Shown here one piece after another: positions 1-10,654 of a stretch of 64,000 nucleotides of DNA (position 1 is the stretch's first letter; every line of letters starts with the position of its first letter). A program made the translations under genes and the position numbers. The notes beneath the pieces were generated by a model. The model was not told the DNA's origin. It saw only the letters and a list, made by a program, of their open reading frames with translations, and searched no databases. Origin of the DNA: Microbulbifer sp. SAOS-129_SWC (lineage in GTDB: Bacteria > Pseudomonadota > Gammaproteobacteria > Pseudomonadales > Cellvibrionaceae); assembly GCF_039696035.1 (NCBI RefSeq), contig NZ_CP155567.1, positions 1,607,001 through 1,671,000 of the forward strand, in the 5' to 3' direction.

Positions 1-1125
1 GCCAGCAATTTCCCGCTTGCCTTCTCCGTTGCCGGTGGTGATACCGCCGCGGCGTTTGCCGCCGGTTGCCCGGTGATCGTCAAGGGGCACAACTCGCACC
101 CGGGCACCAGCGAGCTGGTGGCCCAGGCGATCGACAAAGCGGTACAGAAGTGCGGCCTGCCCGGCGGCGTCTTCTCGCTGATCATGGGAGCCGGCAAGAC
201 TGTCGGCGCGGCGCTGGTGCAGGCGCCGGGTATCAAAGCCGTGGGCTTTACCGGTTCCACCGCCGGCGGCACCGCGCTGTTCAAGCTGGCCAACGAACGC
301 CCGGAACCGATTCCGGTGTTCGCGGAAATGGGCAGCATCAACCCGGTAGTGCTGCTGCCGGAAGCATTGAAAAACTCCGCCGAATCCATCGCCGCCGGCT
401 TTGTCGGCTCCCTGACCCTGGGCACCGGACAGTTCTGTGTGAATCCGGGCCTGGTACTGGCCGTGGAAGGTGACGGCCTCGAGCAGTTTATCGCCGCCAC
501 CGGCGAAGCACTGGCCAAAGTCGGTGCCGGCGTGATGCTGAATAAGAATACCCGGCAGGGCTACCAGAGTGGTGTAGCCAAGCTGCGCGACCAGGCGGGT
601 GTCGAGCAGGTGGCTGCCGGCGAAGCCGCGGGCGAAGATGGCGGTTTCACCTGTCAGGCGGGCCTGCTGACCGTCTGTGCGAAGGATTTCCTCGCCAACC
701 GCGAACTGCAGGAAGAGGTGTTCGGCCCCATGTCGCTGGTGGTGAAGTGCCGCGACCGCGCAGAACTGCTGCAGGCCATCCAGTCCCTGCAGGGCCAGCT
801 CACCGGCACTTTGCAGTGCAGCGAATCTGAACTGGCCAGCTACGGTGACCTGGTGGAACTGCTGCGCCAGCGCGTCGGTCGCATCGTGGTTAACGGCTTC
901 CCCACCGGTGTGGAAGTCTGCCATTCAATGATGCACGGCGGCCCCTTCCCGGCAGCCACCGATGCGCGCTTCACCTCTGTTGGCACCATGTCGATCGCGC
1001 GCTTCGTACGCCCGATCTGCTTCCAGAACTACCCGCAGAGCCTGCTGCCGGACGCGCTGAAAGACAGTAATCCGCTGGAAATTCCGCGTCTGGTGAACGG
1101 GGAGAAGAGCCGTGCGGCCCTCTGA
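1..1125 (+). CDS. 2-oxoglutarate semialdehyde dehydrogenase (NADP+), 5' truncated
   Basis: An aldehyde dehydrogenase family protein whose reading frame is already open at base 1, so its N-terminus lies outside the window. The catalytic Cys is seen in GQFCVNPG (codon 436-438) and the general-base Glu in FAEMGSINPV. The divergent signature and C-terminus resemble the alpha-ketoglutaric semialdehyde dehydrogenases that finish non-phosphorylative pentose and hexarate breakdown, giving 2-oxoglutarate. Its stop overlaps the start of the epimerase gene by 14 bases, so the two are translated as a unit. Together with the lactonase at the operon end it points to L-arabinose oxidation. Substrate assignment is inference from family and context; family membership is secure. 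Confidence 0.88.
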   Translation, partial: ASNFPLAFSVAGGDTAAAFAAGCPVIVKGHNSHPGTSELVAQAIDKAVQKCGLPGGVFSLIMGAGKTVGAALVQAPGIKAVGFTGSTAGGTALFKLANERPEPIPVFAEMGSINPVVLLPEALKNSAESIAAGFVGSLTLGTGQFCVNPGLVLAVEGDGLEQFIAATGEALAKVGAGVMLNKNTRQGYQSGVAKLRDQAGVEQVAAGEAAGEDGGFTCQAGLLTVCAKDFLANRELQEEVFGPMSLVVKCRDRAELLQAIQSLQGQLTGTLQCSESELASYGDLVELLRQRVGRIVVNGFPTGVEVCHSMMHGGPFPAATDARFTSVGTMSIARFVRPICFQNYPQSLLPDALKDSNPLEIPRLVNGEKSRAAL

Positions 1126-2179
1126 GCTGGTCCTGCCCCGCGGCGTCGAATCGGCGCCGCTGCCGATCGACGGCGCCGCGGCGACACTGAACACGGTGAC
1201 CCTGGTCAACAGCCGCGGCACCCGCGTGCGGCTGTGTGACCTGGGTGCCAGCTTGCTGTCGCTGCACACGGTAGACCGCTATGGCCACCTGGACAATATC
1301 CTGCTGACCTATGCGGAGCCGCAGCACTGGCTCGATAACGACTACTACCTCGGTGTCACCGTGGGGCGTGTCGCCAACCGAATCCGCGCTGCGCGTTTTG
1401 AACTGAATGGCCGCAATTTCCCGTTGCCGGCCAACGATGGCGACAACCACCTGCACGGTGGTCCCGCCGGGCTCAGCACCAGGCGTTGGGTCATCGTGCA
1501 GAGTGAATCCGGTGCCGCCGGCCAGTCGGTGACATTCCGCTGCGAAAGTGCCGACGGTGAGGGTGGTTATCCGGGCCACCTGGCGGTAGAGCTGACCTAT
1601 CGTCTGGGCGAGGATGACACCCTGACACTCGATTACCGGGCCACCACCGACAGTGCCACGCCGGTGGCCCTGACCAACCACTGTTACTGGAACCTGGCCG
1701 GGCGCGACGGCATTCTCGATCACGAACTGGTGATTCACGGCGAAAAGCTGCTCGAACTCGACACCGCACTGGTGCCCACCGGCAGGCTGATGGATGTCGC
1801 CGGTAGCGCGGCGGATTTCCGCAAACGCAAAAAAATTGGCCGCGATATCAACGCCTGGCCCGGTGGTTACGACAATTTCTGGGTGGTAGACGAAACCGCG
1901 CACAAGCGCCTGAAGCCGATTGCGGAACTCACGCACCCGGCGTCCGGACGCAGTGTGAAAATTGCGTCTTCCGAGGCCGGCGTGCAGTTTTACAGCGGTA
2001 ATTTTCTCGATGGCAGCCGCAATCGTGAAAGCGGTTCACCCATGCAGAAATATGCCGGCTTGTGCCTGGAGACGCACGGTTTCCCCGATGCGCCCAACCA
2101 GAAAAATTTCCCGTCGGTAATCCTGCAACCGGGTGACGAGTACCGACAGACAACGATTTACAGTTTTTCCGCGGAATAA
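1112..2179 (+). CDS. galM: aldose 1-epimerase (mutarotase)
   Basis: A full-length (355 residue) galactose mutarotase family protein that interconverts alpha and beta anomers of free aldoses. Visible family motifs are NHLHGGPAG, the catalytic-His region ALTNHCYWNLAG, YDNFWVVDE, and the catalytic-Glu segment LCLETHGFPDAPNQ near the C-terminus. No signal peptide is evident, so it should be cytoplasmic. The GTG start lies inside the end of the dehydrogenase gene (14-base overlap). In this operon it would supply the anomer of L-arabinose used by the arabinose dehydrogenase expected upstream of the window; that role is inferred. Confidence 0.92.
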   Translation: MRPSELVLPRGVESAPLPIDGAAATLNTVTLVNSRGTRVRLCDLGASLLSLHTVDRYGHLDNILLTYAEPQHWLDNDYYLGVTVGRVANRIRAARFELNGRNFPLPANDGDNHLHGGPAGLSTRRWVIVQSESGAAGQSVTFRCESADGEGGYPGHLAVELTYRLGEDDTLTLDYRATTDSATPVALTNHCYWNLAGRDGILDHELVIHGEKLLELDTALVPTGRLMDVAGSAADFRKRKKIGRDINAWPGGYDNFWVVDETAHKRLKPIAELTHPASGRSVKIASSEAGVQFYSGNFLDGSRNRESGSPMQKYAGLCLETHGFPDAPNQKNFPSVILQPGDEYRQTTIYSFSAE

Positions 2180-2297
2180 CCCCGGTGGTGTGCATTGCGC
2201 GCATCGCCATGGCCGCTCTGGGTTCCAGCTTTGCTTGGCACTCCGGTGACGGCCGCAACAATAAATATAAACAGACCCTTGCGATGAGGAGGTCACT

Positions 2298-3245
2298 ATG
2301 AAAATCATCCGCAAACTGGCCACAGGCCTGGCACTGACTTTTACCCTGGCACAGTCCGCCGCCGCCATCACCGTGGGTTTTGCCCAGGTGGGTTCCGAAA
2401 GCGGCTGGCGCACCAGTTTCAGTGAATCGGTGAAGGCGGAAGCCAGGCGCCGCGGTATCGATCTCAAGTTCTCCGATGCCCAGCAGAAGCAGGAAAACCA
2501 GATCAAGGCGGTGCGCAGCTTTATCGCCCAGGGTGTCGACGCGATTATGATCGCCCCGGTGGTGGAGACCGGCTGGAAGCCGGTACTGCGCGAAGCCAAG
2601 CGCGCGCGTATTCCGGTGGTGATCCTCGATCGCAACGTCGATGTCAAAAACCCCTCCCTGTATGTGACCCGCATCGCTTCCGATTTTGTCGAAGAGGGGC
2701 GCCGCGCGGCCGACTGGCTGATGCAGAAGACCGGGGGGAACTGCAATATTCTGGAATTACAGGGCACCGTCGGCGCCACTGCCGCCATCGACCGCATGAA
2801 AGGCTTTCACGACGTCATCGACAAATTCCCGAACGCAAAAATCGTGCGCAGCCAGACCGGGGAATTCACCCGGACCAAGGGCAAGGAAGTCATGGAGGCC
2901 ATGCTCAAGGCCGAAGACGGCGGCAAGAATATCTGTGCGCTCTGGTCCCACAACGACGAAATGGCCCTCGGTGGCATCCAGGCGATCAAGGAAGCCGGCC
3001 TGCAACCGGGCAAGGATATCCTGGTTGTCTCCGTGGACGGAGTGCCGGATTATTTCAAGGCCATGGCGGATGGTGAGGCCAACGCGACCGTGGAACTGAA
3101 TCCACACCTGGGCGCGCCGGCGTTTGATGTCATTCAGCGCTACCTGAATGGCGACCACAATATCAAAAAGCGGATTACCACCACCGGCGGTCTCTACACC
3201 CAGCAGACCGCGGCCGAGGAATACCAGAAACGCGCATCCCTTTGA
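2298..3245 (+). CDS. ytfQ: sugar ABC transporter substrate-binding protein, YtfQ-like
   Basis: Periplasmic binding protein of 315 residues with a clear Sec signal peptide (about residues 1-23, ending SAAA). It closely resembles E. coli YtfQ, the galactofuranose/arabinofuranose-binding protein: it has the GFAQVGSESGWR opening strand, QENQIKAVRSFIAQGVDAI, and WSHNDEMALGGIQAIKEAG. The ATG follows a strong AGGAGG at 2287-2292. It is the first of four transporter genes; the ATPase gene follows with only a few bases between. Given the arabinan locus downstream, L-arabinose (furanose form) is the likely cargo. Family is certain from sequence; cargo is inferred. Confidence 0.93.
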   Translation: MKIIRKLATGLALTFTLAQSAAAITVGFAQVGSESGWRTSFSESVKAEARRRGIDLKFSDAQQKQENQIKAVRSFIAQGVDAIMIAPVVETGWKPVLREAKRARIPVVILDRNVDVKNPSLYVTRIASDFVEEGRRAADWLMQKTGGNCNILELQGTVGATAAIDRMKGFHDVIDKFPNAKIVRSQTGEFTRTKGKEVMEAMLKAEDGGKNICALWSHNDEMALGGIQAIKEAGLQPGKDILVVSVDGVPDYFKAMADGEANATVELNPHLGAPAFDVIQRYLNGDHNIKKRITTTGGLYTQQTAAEEYQKRASL

Positions 3246-3259
3246 GTGTGGGGGTTAAC

Positions 3260-4750
3260 ATGATGTTGTTAAGTCTCACCAAAGTCGAAAAGTGCTACCC
3301 CGGTGTCAAGGCACTGGACGGTGTCGATTTCCAGCTGCGCAGCGGCGAAATCCATGCGCTGCTCGGCGAGAATGGTGCCGGCAAGTCTACCCTCGTCAAG
3401 GTGATGACCGGCGCGCTGGAAGGCGATGGCGGTTCCATGCGCTACCTGGGCGAACCGCTAAAACTGAAGAGTACCGCCCACGCCCAGTCGGTCGGTATCA
3501 GCACGGTTTACCAGGAGGTCAACCTGCTACCGAATCTCAGTGTGGCGCAGAACCTTCACCTGGGGCGCGAGCCGCGCAAATTCGGCCTGATTGACTGGAA
3601 GCGCATTTACCGCCAGTCGCGCGAGGTTTTGCAGCGTTTCGCACTGGATATCGATGTGACCCGGCCGCTGTCGAGCTATTCAGTGGCGGTGCAGCAGCTG
3701 GTTGCCATTGCCCGTGGGGTCGATATGTCGGCCAGGGTGCTGGTGCTGGACGAGCCCACCGCCAGCCTCGATGCCGGCGAGGTGGAGCAGCTGTTCGGTG
3801 TGCTGCGCGAACTGAAGGCGCGCGGTATCGGCATCGTTTTTATCACCCACTTTCTCGATCAGGTGTACGCCGTGAGTGACCGCATAACCGTGTTGCGCAA
3901 CGGCCAGCTGGTGGGCGAGTTTGAAACCGCGAGCCTGCCGCGCGCGGCGCTGGTTGGCCATATGCTCGGCAAGGAACTGCAGGCCCAGGCGCACCGCAGC
4001 GCGCAGCGCCGCGAACGCGAGCTGGGCGAACCGCTGCTGGAACTCGACCAGGTTGCAGTGCGCGGTTCGCTGCAGCCCACCAGCCTGAACGTCAAGCGCG
4101 GCGAGGCTGTGGGCCTGGCCGGGCTGCTGGGCTCGGGCCGCTCGGAGGTGTGCCGCGCGGTGTTCGGCGTGGACCGCAAGACCGCCGGCAAGCTGCGTTT
4201 CAAGCGTCGCGATCGGCATTTCCGCCGGCCCGCGGAAGCCATTGCCGCGGGGCTGGCCCTGTGTCCGGAGGATCGCAAGACCAGCGGTATCATCGGCCCG
4301 CTGTCGATCCGTGAAAATATCGCCCTCGCGGTACAGGCACGACGCGGTTGGTGGCGACCGATGAGCCGGGCGGAACAGCAGCAACTGGCGGACAGGTTTA
4401 TCGCCGAGCTGCAGATTGCCACCCCGGATGCCGATAAACCGATCGAACAGCTGAGCGGCGGTAACCAGCAGAAAGTCATCCTGGCCCGCTGGCTGGCCAC
4501 CGAGCCGGAGCTGCTGGTCCTCGACGAACCGACCCGGGGCGTAGATATCGGCGCACACGCGGAAATTCTCAAGCTGATCAAAAAACTCTGTTCAGAAGGG
4601 ATGTCGCTGCTGGTGACGTCCTCGGAACTGGAGGAGTTGGTGGCCTTTTCCGACCGCGTCGCGGTTATGCGTGACCGCGGTAAGGTGGCGGAGATCGAGG
4701 GCGAGGATATTTCCGAAAACAAAATCATGCAGGCCATCGCCCAGGCCTGA
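3260..4750 (+). CDS. ytfR: sugar ABC transporter ATP-binding protein, YtfR-like
   Basis: A double-domain sugar ABC ATPase of the RbsA/AraG/YtfR type. Domain 1 has an intact Walker A (GENGAGKST) and Walker B (VLVLDEPTASLD). Domain 2 has a degenerate Walker A (GLLGSGRSE) but a good signature LSGGNQQK and Walker B (LLVLDEPTRGVD). This asymmetry is normal for the family. A TTG at 3242 would overlap the preceding gene, but the ATG at 3260 has a GGGGG Shine-Dalgarno just upstream and gives the usual N-terminus (MMLLSLTKVEKCYPGVKALDG), so I chose it. It energises the two permeases that follow. Confidence 0.92.
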   Translation: MMLLSLTKVEKCYPGVKALDGVDFQLRSGEIHALLGENGAGKSTLVKVMTGALEGDGGSMRYLGEPLKLKSTAHAQSVGISTVYQEVNLLPNLSVAQNLHLGREPRKFGLIDWKRIYRQSREVLQRFALDIDVTRPLSSYSVAVQQLVAIARGVDMSARVLVLDEPTASLDAGEVEQLFGVLRELKARGIGIVFITHFLDQVYAVSDRITVLRNGQLVGEFETASLPRAALVGHMLGKELQAQAHRSAQRRERELGEPLLELDQVAVRGSLQPTSLNVKRGEAVGLAGLLGSGRSEVCRAVFGVDRKTAGKLRFKRRDRHFRRPAEAIAAGLALCPEDRKTSGIIGPLSIRENIALAVQARRGWWRPMSRAEQQQLADRFIAELQIATPDADKPIEQLSGGNQQKVILARWLATEPELLVLDEPTRGVDIGAHAEILKLIKKLCSEGMSLLVTSSELEELVAFSDRVAVMRDRGKVAEIEGEDISENKIMQAIAQA

Positions 4751-4764
4751 TACAGAAGCCGAGG

Positions 4765-4836
4765 GGTGCGCCGCGCGCACCGGATAAGTCGGGTCTGCTA
4801 CCTGCCCCGCAGGGTGAGCACCGCGAACCCTGCGGG
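4765..4836 (+). other. two stem-loops between ATPase and permease genes
   Basis: The 148-base gap 4751-4898 inside the transporter operon holds two inverted repeats. The first is GGTGCGC (4765-4771) / GCGCACC (4775-4781) with a 3-base loop. The second is CCCGCAGGGT (4806-4815) / ACCCTGCGGG (4827-4836) with an 11-base loop. Neither is followed by a T-run, so they do not look like terminators. Such elements between a soluble subunit gene and permease genes often set differential mRNA stability; that role is inference. Confidence 0.6.
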
Positions 4837-4898
4837 ATCTTCGGTGGTACAAGACCCCGGCACAACCAAGGCGGGATTCAATAAAAAAGAGGCGTGAT

Positions 4899-5999
4899 GT
4901 GAGTAACCTGCAACCGGCTGCGATAGAGCAGCAGACAGTTTCTTCGCCTGCCGGCCGGCGCGGCAAATTGCCCGTGCCCAGTGGCCGCTATCTCTGGCCC
5001 CTGGCAGGTCTCTTCCTGCTGCTGGCCATCAACCTGGTGCTGGCACCGGAGTTTTTTCAGATTGGAATTGTCGACGGGCGTCTGTACGGCAGCCTGATTG
5101 ACGTACTGAATCGCAGTGCACCGGTCGCACTGCTGGCCATTGGTATGACACTGGTGATTGCCACCGGTGGTATCGATCTGTCGGTGGGGGCAACCATGGC
5201 CATCGCCGGCGCGGTCTGCGCCAACCTGATCACCAGCGGCGTTGACAGTATTTTTATCCTGGTTGTTGCCGGCCTCGGCGCCGGTCTGCTGACCGGCGCT
5301 GTCAACGGCAGTCTGGTGAGCCTGATGGGGATTCAGCCGATTGTGGCCACGCTGATCCTGATGGTGGCGGGGCGCGGTATTGCGCAGCTGATCAATGCGG
5401 GGCAGATCGTGACCTTCCAGCATCCCGGCTTTGCGTTCATCGGTACCGGTGATTTCCTCACGATTCCGTTTCCGATCGTGCTGGTGATGATCGTGTTTAC
5501 CGTGGTGCAGCTGCTGGTGCGCAAGACAGCGCTGGGGCTGTTTATCGAAGCGGTGGGTTGTAACGCCGGTGCCAGTCATTATCTCGGCATCAACGCGCGC
5601 GCAGTCAAAATGCTGGTGTACTGCATCGCCGGCCTGTGCGCAGCACTGGCGGGCATGATTGCCGCGGCGGATATCCAGGGCGCAGATGCCAACAACGCCG
5701 GCCTGTGGCTGGAGCTGGACGCCATCCTTGCCGTAGTGATCGGTGGTGCCTCACTGATGGGCGGGCGCTTTTCACTGGTGTTGTCGCTGGTAGGTGTGCT
5801 GGTGATCCAGTGTCTGAGCACGACCATCATCATGAGCGGGCTGCCGCCAAAATTTAACCTGCTGATCAAGGCGCTCGTTGTCATTTTTGTGCTGTTGCTG
5901 CAATCACCGCGCTTCCAGGCGCAGATGGCGAATCTGTTTGCACTGTTCAAGCGCAATAGCACTGCGACCAAGCACCGCAGAGGGGAGGTCAGCCCGTAA
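4899..5999 (+). CDS. ytfT: sugar ABC transporter permease, YtfT-like
   Basis: Integral membrane permease (366 residues) of the ribose/galactofuranose branched family. It has many hydrophobic helices and the family motifs ALLAIGMTLVIATGGIDLSVGA and LDAILAVVIGGASLMGG (the conserved EAA-like loop). The GTG start follows an AAAGAGG Shine-Dalgarno at 4886-4892. The stop codon overlaps the ATG of the next permease (TAATG), so the two are coupled and probably form a heterodimeric channel with the YtfR ATPase. It has a hydrophilic C-terminal tail (KRNSTATKHRRGE). Confidence 0.92.
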   Translation: MSNLQPAAIEQQTVSSPAGRRGKLPVPSGRYLWPLAGLFLLLAINLVLAPEFFQIGIVDGRLYGSLIDVLNRSAPVALLAIGMTLVIATGGIDLSVGATMAIAGAVCANLITSGVDSIFILVVAGLGAGLLTGAVNGSLVSLMGIQPIVATLILMVAGRGIAQLINAGQIVTFQHPGFAFIGTGDFLTIPFPIVLVMIVFTVVQLLVRKTALGLFIEAVGCNAGASHYLGINARAVKMLVYCIAGLCAALAGMIAAADIQGADANNAGLWLELDAILAVVIGGASLMGGRFSLVLSLVGVLVIQCLSTTIIMSGLPPKFNLLIKALVVIFVLLLQSPRFQAQMANLFALFKRNSTATKHRRGEVSP

Positions 6000-6959
6000 T
6001 GCAATCCAGATTTACTTCCCTGTACGTAACCAGTGGCCTGTTTATGCTGCTGTTTCTGGTGGGCGCACTGCAGTTCGACAACTTCGGTAGTACCCGCGTG
6101 GTGGCCAACCTGTTCAGCGACAACGCCTTCCTGGCCATTACCGCCATCGGCATGACGTTTGTGATTATTTCCGGTGGTATCGACTTGTCGGTGGGCTCGG
6201 TGATCGCACTCACCGGCGTGGCCTGCGGCCTGTTGATCGGCCGATATGGCATGCACCCGTTGGAGGTGTTTCCGCTTGTACTGATCGGCGGTGCCCTGTT
6301 CGGCGCGACCATGGGCGCGCTGATTCACTACTACAAGCTGCAGCCGTTTATCGTGACCCTGGCCGGTATGTTCCTGGCCCGCGGCCTGGCGACCACCCTG
6401 AGTGAAGATTCAATCCCCATCGATCATCCATTCTACGACGCGGTGGCGGATTTCGGTGTGCAGTTACCGGGCAATGCCTGGTTGGGTTCCTCGACGCTGA
6501 TCCTGCTGGTGGTGCTGGTAGCGGCCGTACTTGTCGCGCACTACAGTCGCCTCGGTGGTTATATCTATGCCCTGGGCGGCAACGCGCAGTCGGCCCGCTT
6601 GATGGGGGTCCCGGTAGCACGCACGACCATCGTCATTTACGCCATTAGCGGATTCCTGTCGGCGCTCGGCGGTATCGTGTATTCATTTTATACCTTTTCC
6701 GGCTACTCACTTGCCGCCGTGGGCACGGAGCTGGATGCGATCGCCGCGGTAGTGATTGGCGGCACCCTGCTTAGCGGTGGTTCCGGCTATGTACTGGGCA
6801 CTTTAATCGGCGTGCTGATTATGGGTGTAATCCAGACCTATATCTCGTTCGACGGTACGTTAAACAGCTGGTGGACCAAAATTGTGATTGGCCTGTTACT
6901 GTTTGCGTTTATCGCGCTGCAGCGCCTGCTCACCGCAAGTGGAAAAAGGGAACTGAGCC

Positions 6960-6967
<8 letters not shown>
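5999..6967 (+). CDS. yjfF: sugar ABC transporter permease, YjfF-like
   Basis: Second membrane subunit of the importer (322 residues), homologous to YtfT but distinct. It has AITAIGMTFVIISGGIDLSVGS near residue 45 and LDAIAAVVIGGTLLSGGSG near residue 245. Its ATG overlaps the ytfT stop by one base, and its own stop overlaps the lactonase start by eight bases. The gene order Q-R-T-F matches the E. coli ytfQRT-yjfF operon. Confidence 0.92.
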
Positions 6968-9721
<2,754 letters not shown>

Positions 9722-9864
9722 GCGCAAGCCGATGTTCCAAGTCCTATAGGTGACACACTGGATACCATTCGCCTCAAAAGCGAGATCGGAATTCATTGTG
9801 TTGCCGGCACTCGATGTCGGAGAGCCTGAACTCAGCCGGCGCGAGGTGAATTTGCTGCCGGAGT

Positions 9865-9894
9865 TTGGAGGCTTTATGCCCATTGACATACAAT
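9865..9894 (+). promoter_or_regulatory. weak candidate promoter for tpx
   Basis: TTGGAG (9865-9870) and TACAAT (9889-9894) are 18 bases apart and 39 bases before the tpx start. The rest of 9722-9933 shows nothing convincing. Low confidence because it rests only on hexamer similarity. Confidence 0.25.
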
Positions 9895-9933
9895 GGCCTG
9901 AACTCGTTCCAGCCTGTCAGAAAGGAAATGAAT

Positions 9934-10428
9934 ATGGCGACTGTCACCCTTAAAGGGAATCCCATTACGACCGTCGGTGAGCTGCCCGCAGTTGGCAGCG
10001 TCGCACCCGATGCCAGCGTAACGATGACCGACCTGTCCGAAAAAAGCATTGCTGATTTTCGCGGTCAGCGCCTGGTGCTGAATATCTTTCCCTCGGTAGA
10101 CACGCCGACCTGCTCAACCTCGGTGCGCGAATTCAACCAGCGTGCCGGGGGCATGGACAATGTGGTGGTGCTCAATGTCTCTGCGGATTTACCATTCGCA
10201 CTGGCGCGCTTCTGCGGTGCGGAAGGTATCGAGAATGTATTGAGCGGTTCCTGCTTTCGCTCCGATTTTGGCGAGCAATACGGCGTGACTTTTGATTCCG
10301 GCCCGCTAACCGGTTTGCTGTCGCGCTCGGTTGTCGTGGTAGATACCGATGGCAAAGTGCTGTACCGCGAACAGGTGAGCGAAACTGCCGACGAGCCGGA
10401 TTACGCGGCGGCGCTGGCAGCGCTGTAA
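9934..10428 (+). CDS. tpx: thiol peroxidase (atypical 2-Cys peroxiredoxin)
   Basis: A 164-residue lipid-hydroperoxide peroxidase of the Tpx family, reduced by thioredoxin. The peroxidatic Cys is residue 60 in SVDTPTCSTSVREFN and the resolving Cys is residue 94 in SADLPFALARFCGAEG, matching the spacing in E. coli Tpx (61/95). Of two nearby ATGs (9928, 9934) the second gives the standard N-terminus and better spacing from AAGGAA at 9922-9927. It stands alone, on the plus strand, and converges on the GH127 gene. Confidence 0.94.
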   Translation: MATVTLKGNPITTVGELPAVGSVAPDASVTMTDLSEKSIADFRGQRLVLNIFPSVDTPTCSTSVREFNQRAGGMDNVVVLNVSADLPFALARFCGAEGIENVLSGSCFRSDFGEQYGVTFDSGPLTGLLSRSVVVVDTDGKVLYREQVSETADEPDYAAALAAL

Positions 10429-10570
10429 CTGCCTTCATCCGGGGCGGAGTGCGCGGCGCGAGTAGCGTATTTCGCCATCGCTTTTATTTCGCAACGAAGC
10501 CCCCTGCATTTCATTCGATATCCCGCGATGCATTCCTTCGCCGCGCCACCCGTTGGTCAGCGGCCCACTG

Positions 10571-10646
10571 CTGCCATCCCGATGATGGCAGGGGGCTTCC
10601 TCTCCCGGTGTAAAGGTCAATTGCGCCGGAAGATTCCCCGGCGCAA
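10571..10646 (-). terminator. paired hairpins in the tpx / GH127 convergent gap
   Basis: The 226-base gap 10429-10654 holds two inverted repeats. CTGCCATC (10571-10578) pairs with GATGGCAG (10584-10591). TTGCGCCGG (10622-10630 region, centred 10626) pairs with CCGGCGCAA (10638-10646). The second lies directly after the GH127 stop on the minus strand and is the likeliest end of that transcript; neither has a long T-run. Confidence 0.45.
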
Positions 10647-10654
10647 ACCGCGCC

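Noticed and set aside
971..1936. A 321-codon minus-strand frame opposite galM
   Set aside because: Antisense to a clear epimerase; composition is rich in Val/Gln/Gly without family features.
9750..9953. A 67-codon frame upstream of tpx
   Set aside because: No Shine-Dalgarno, overlaps the tpx start and no recognisable sequence.
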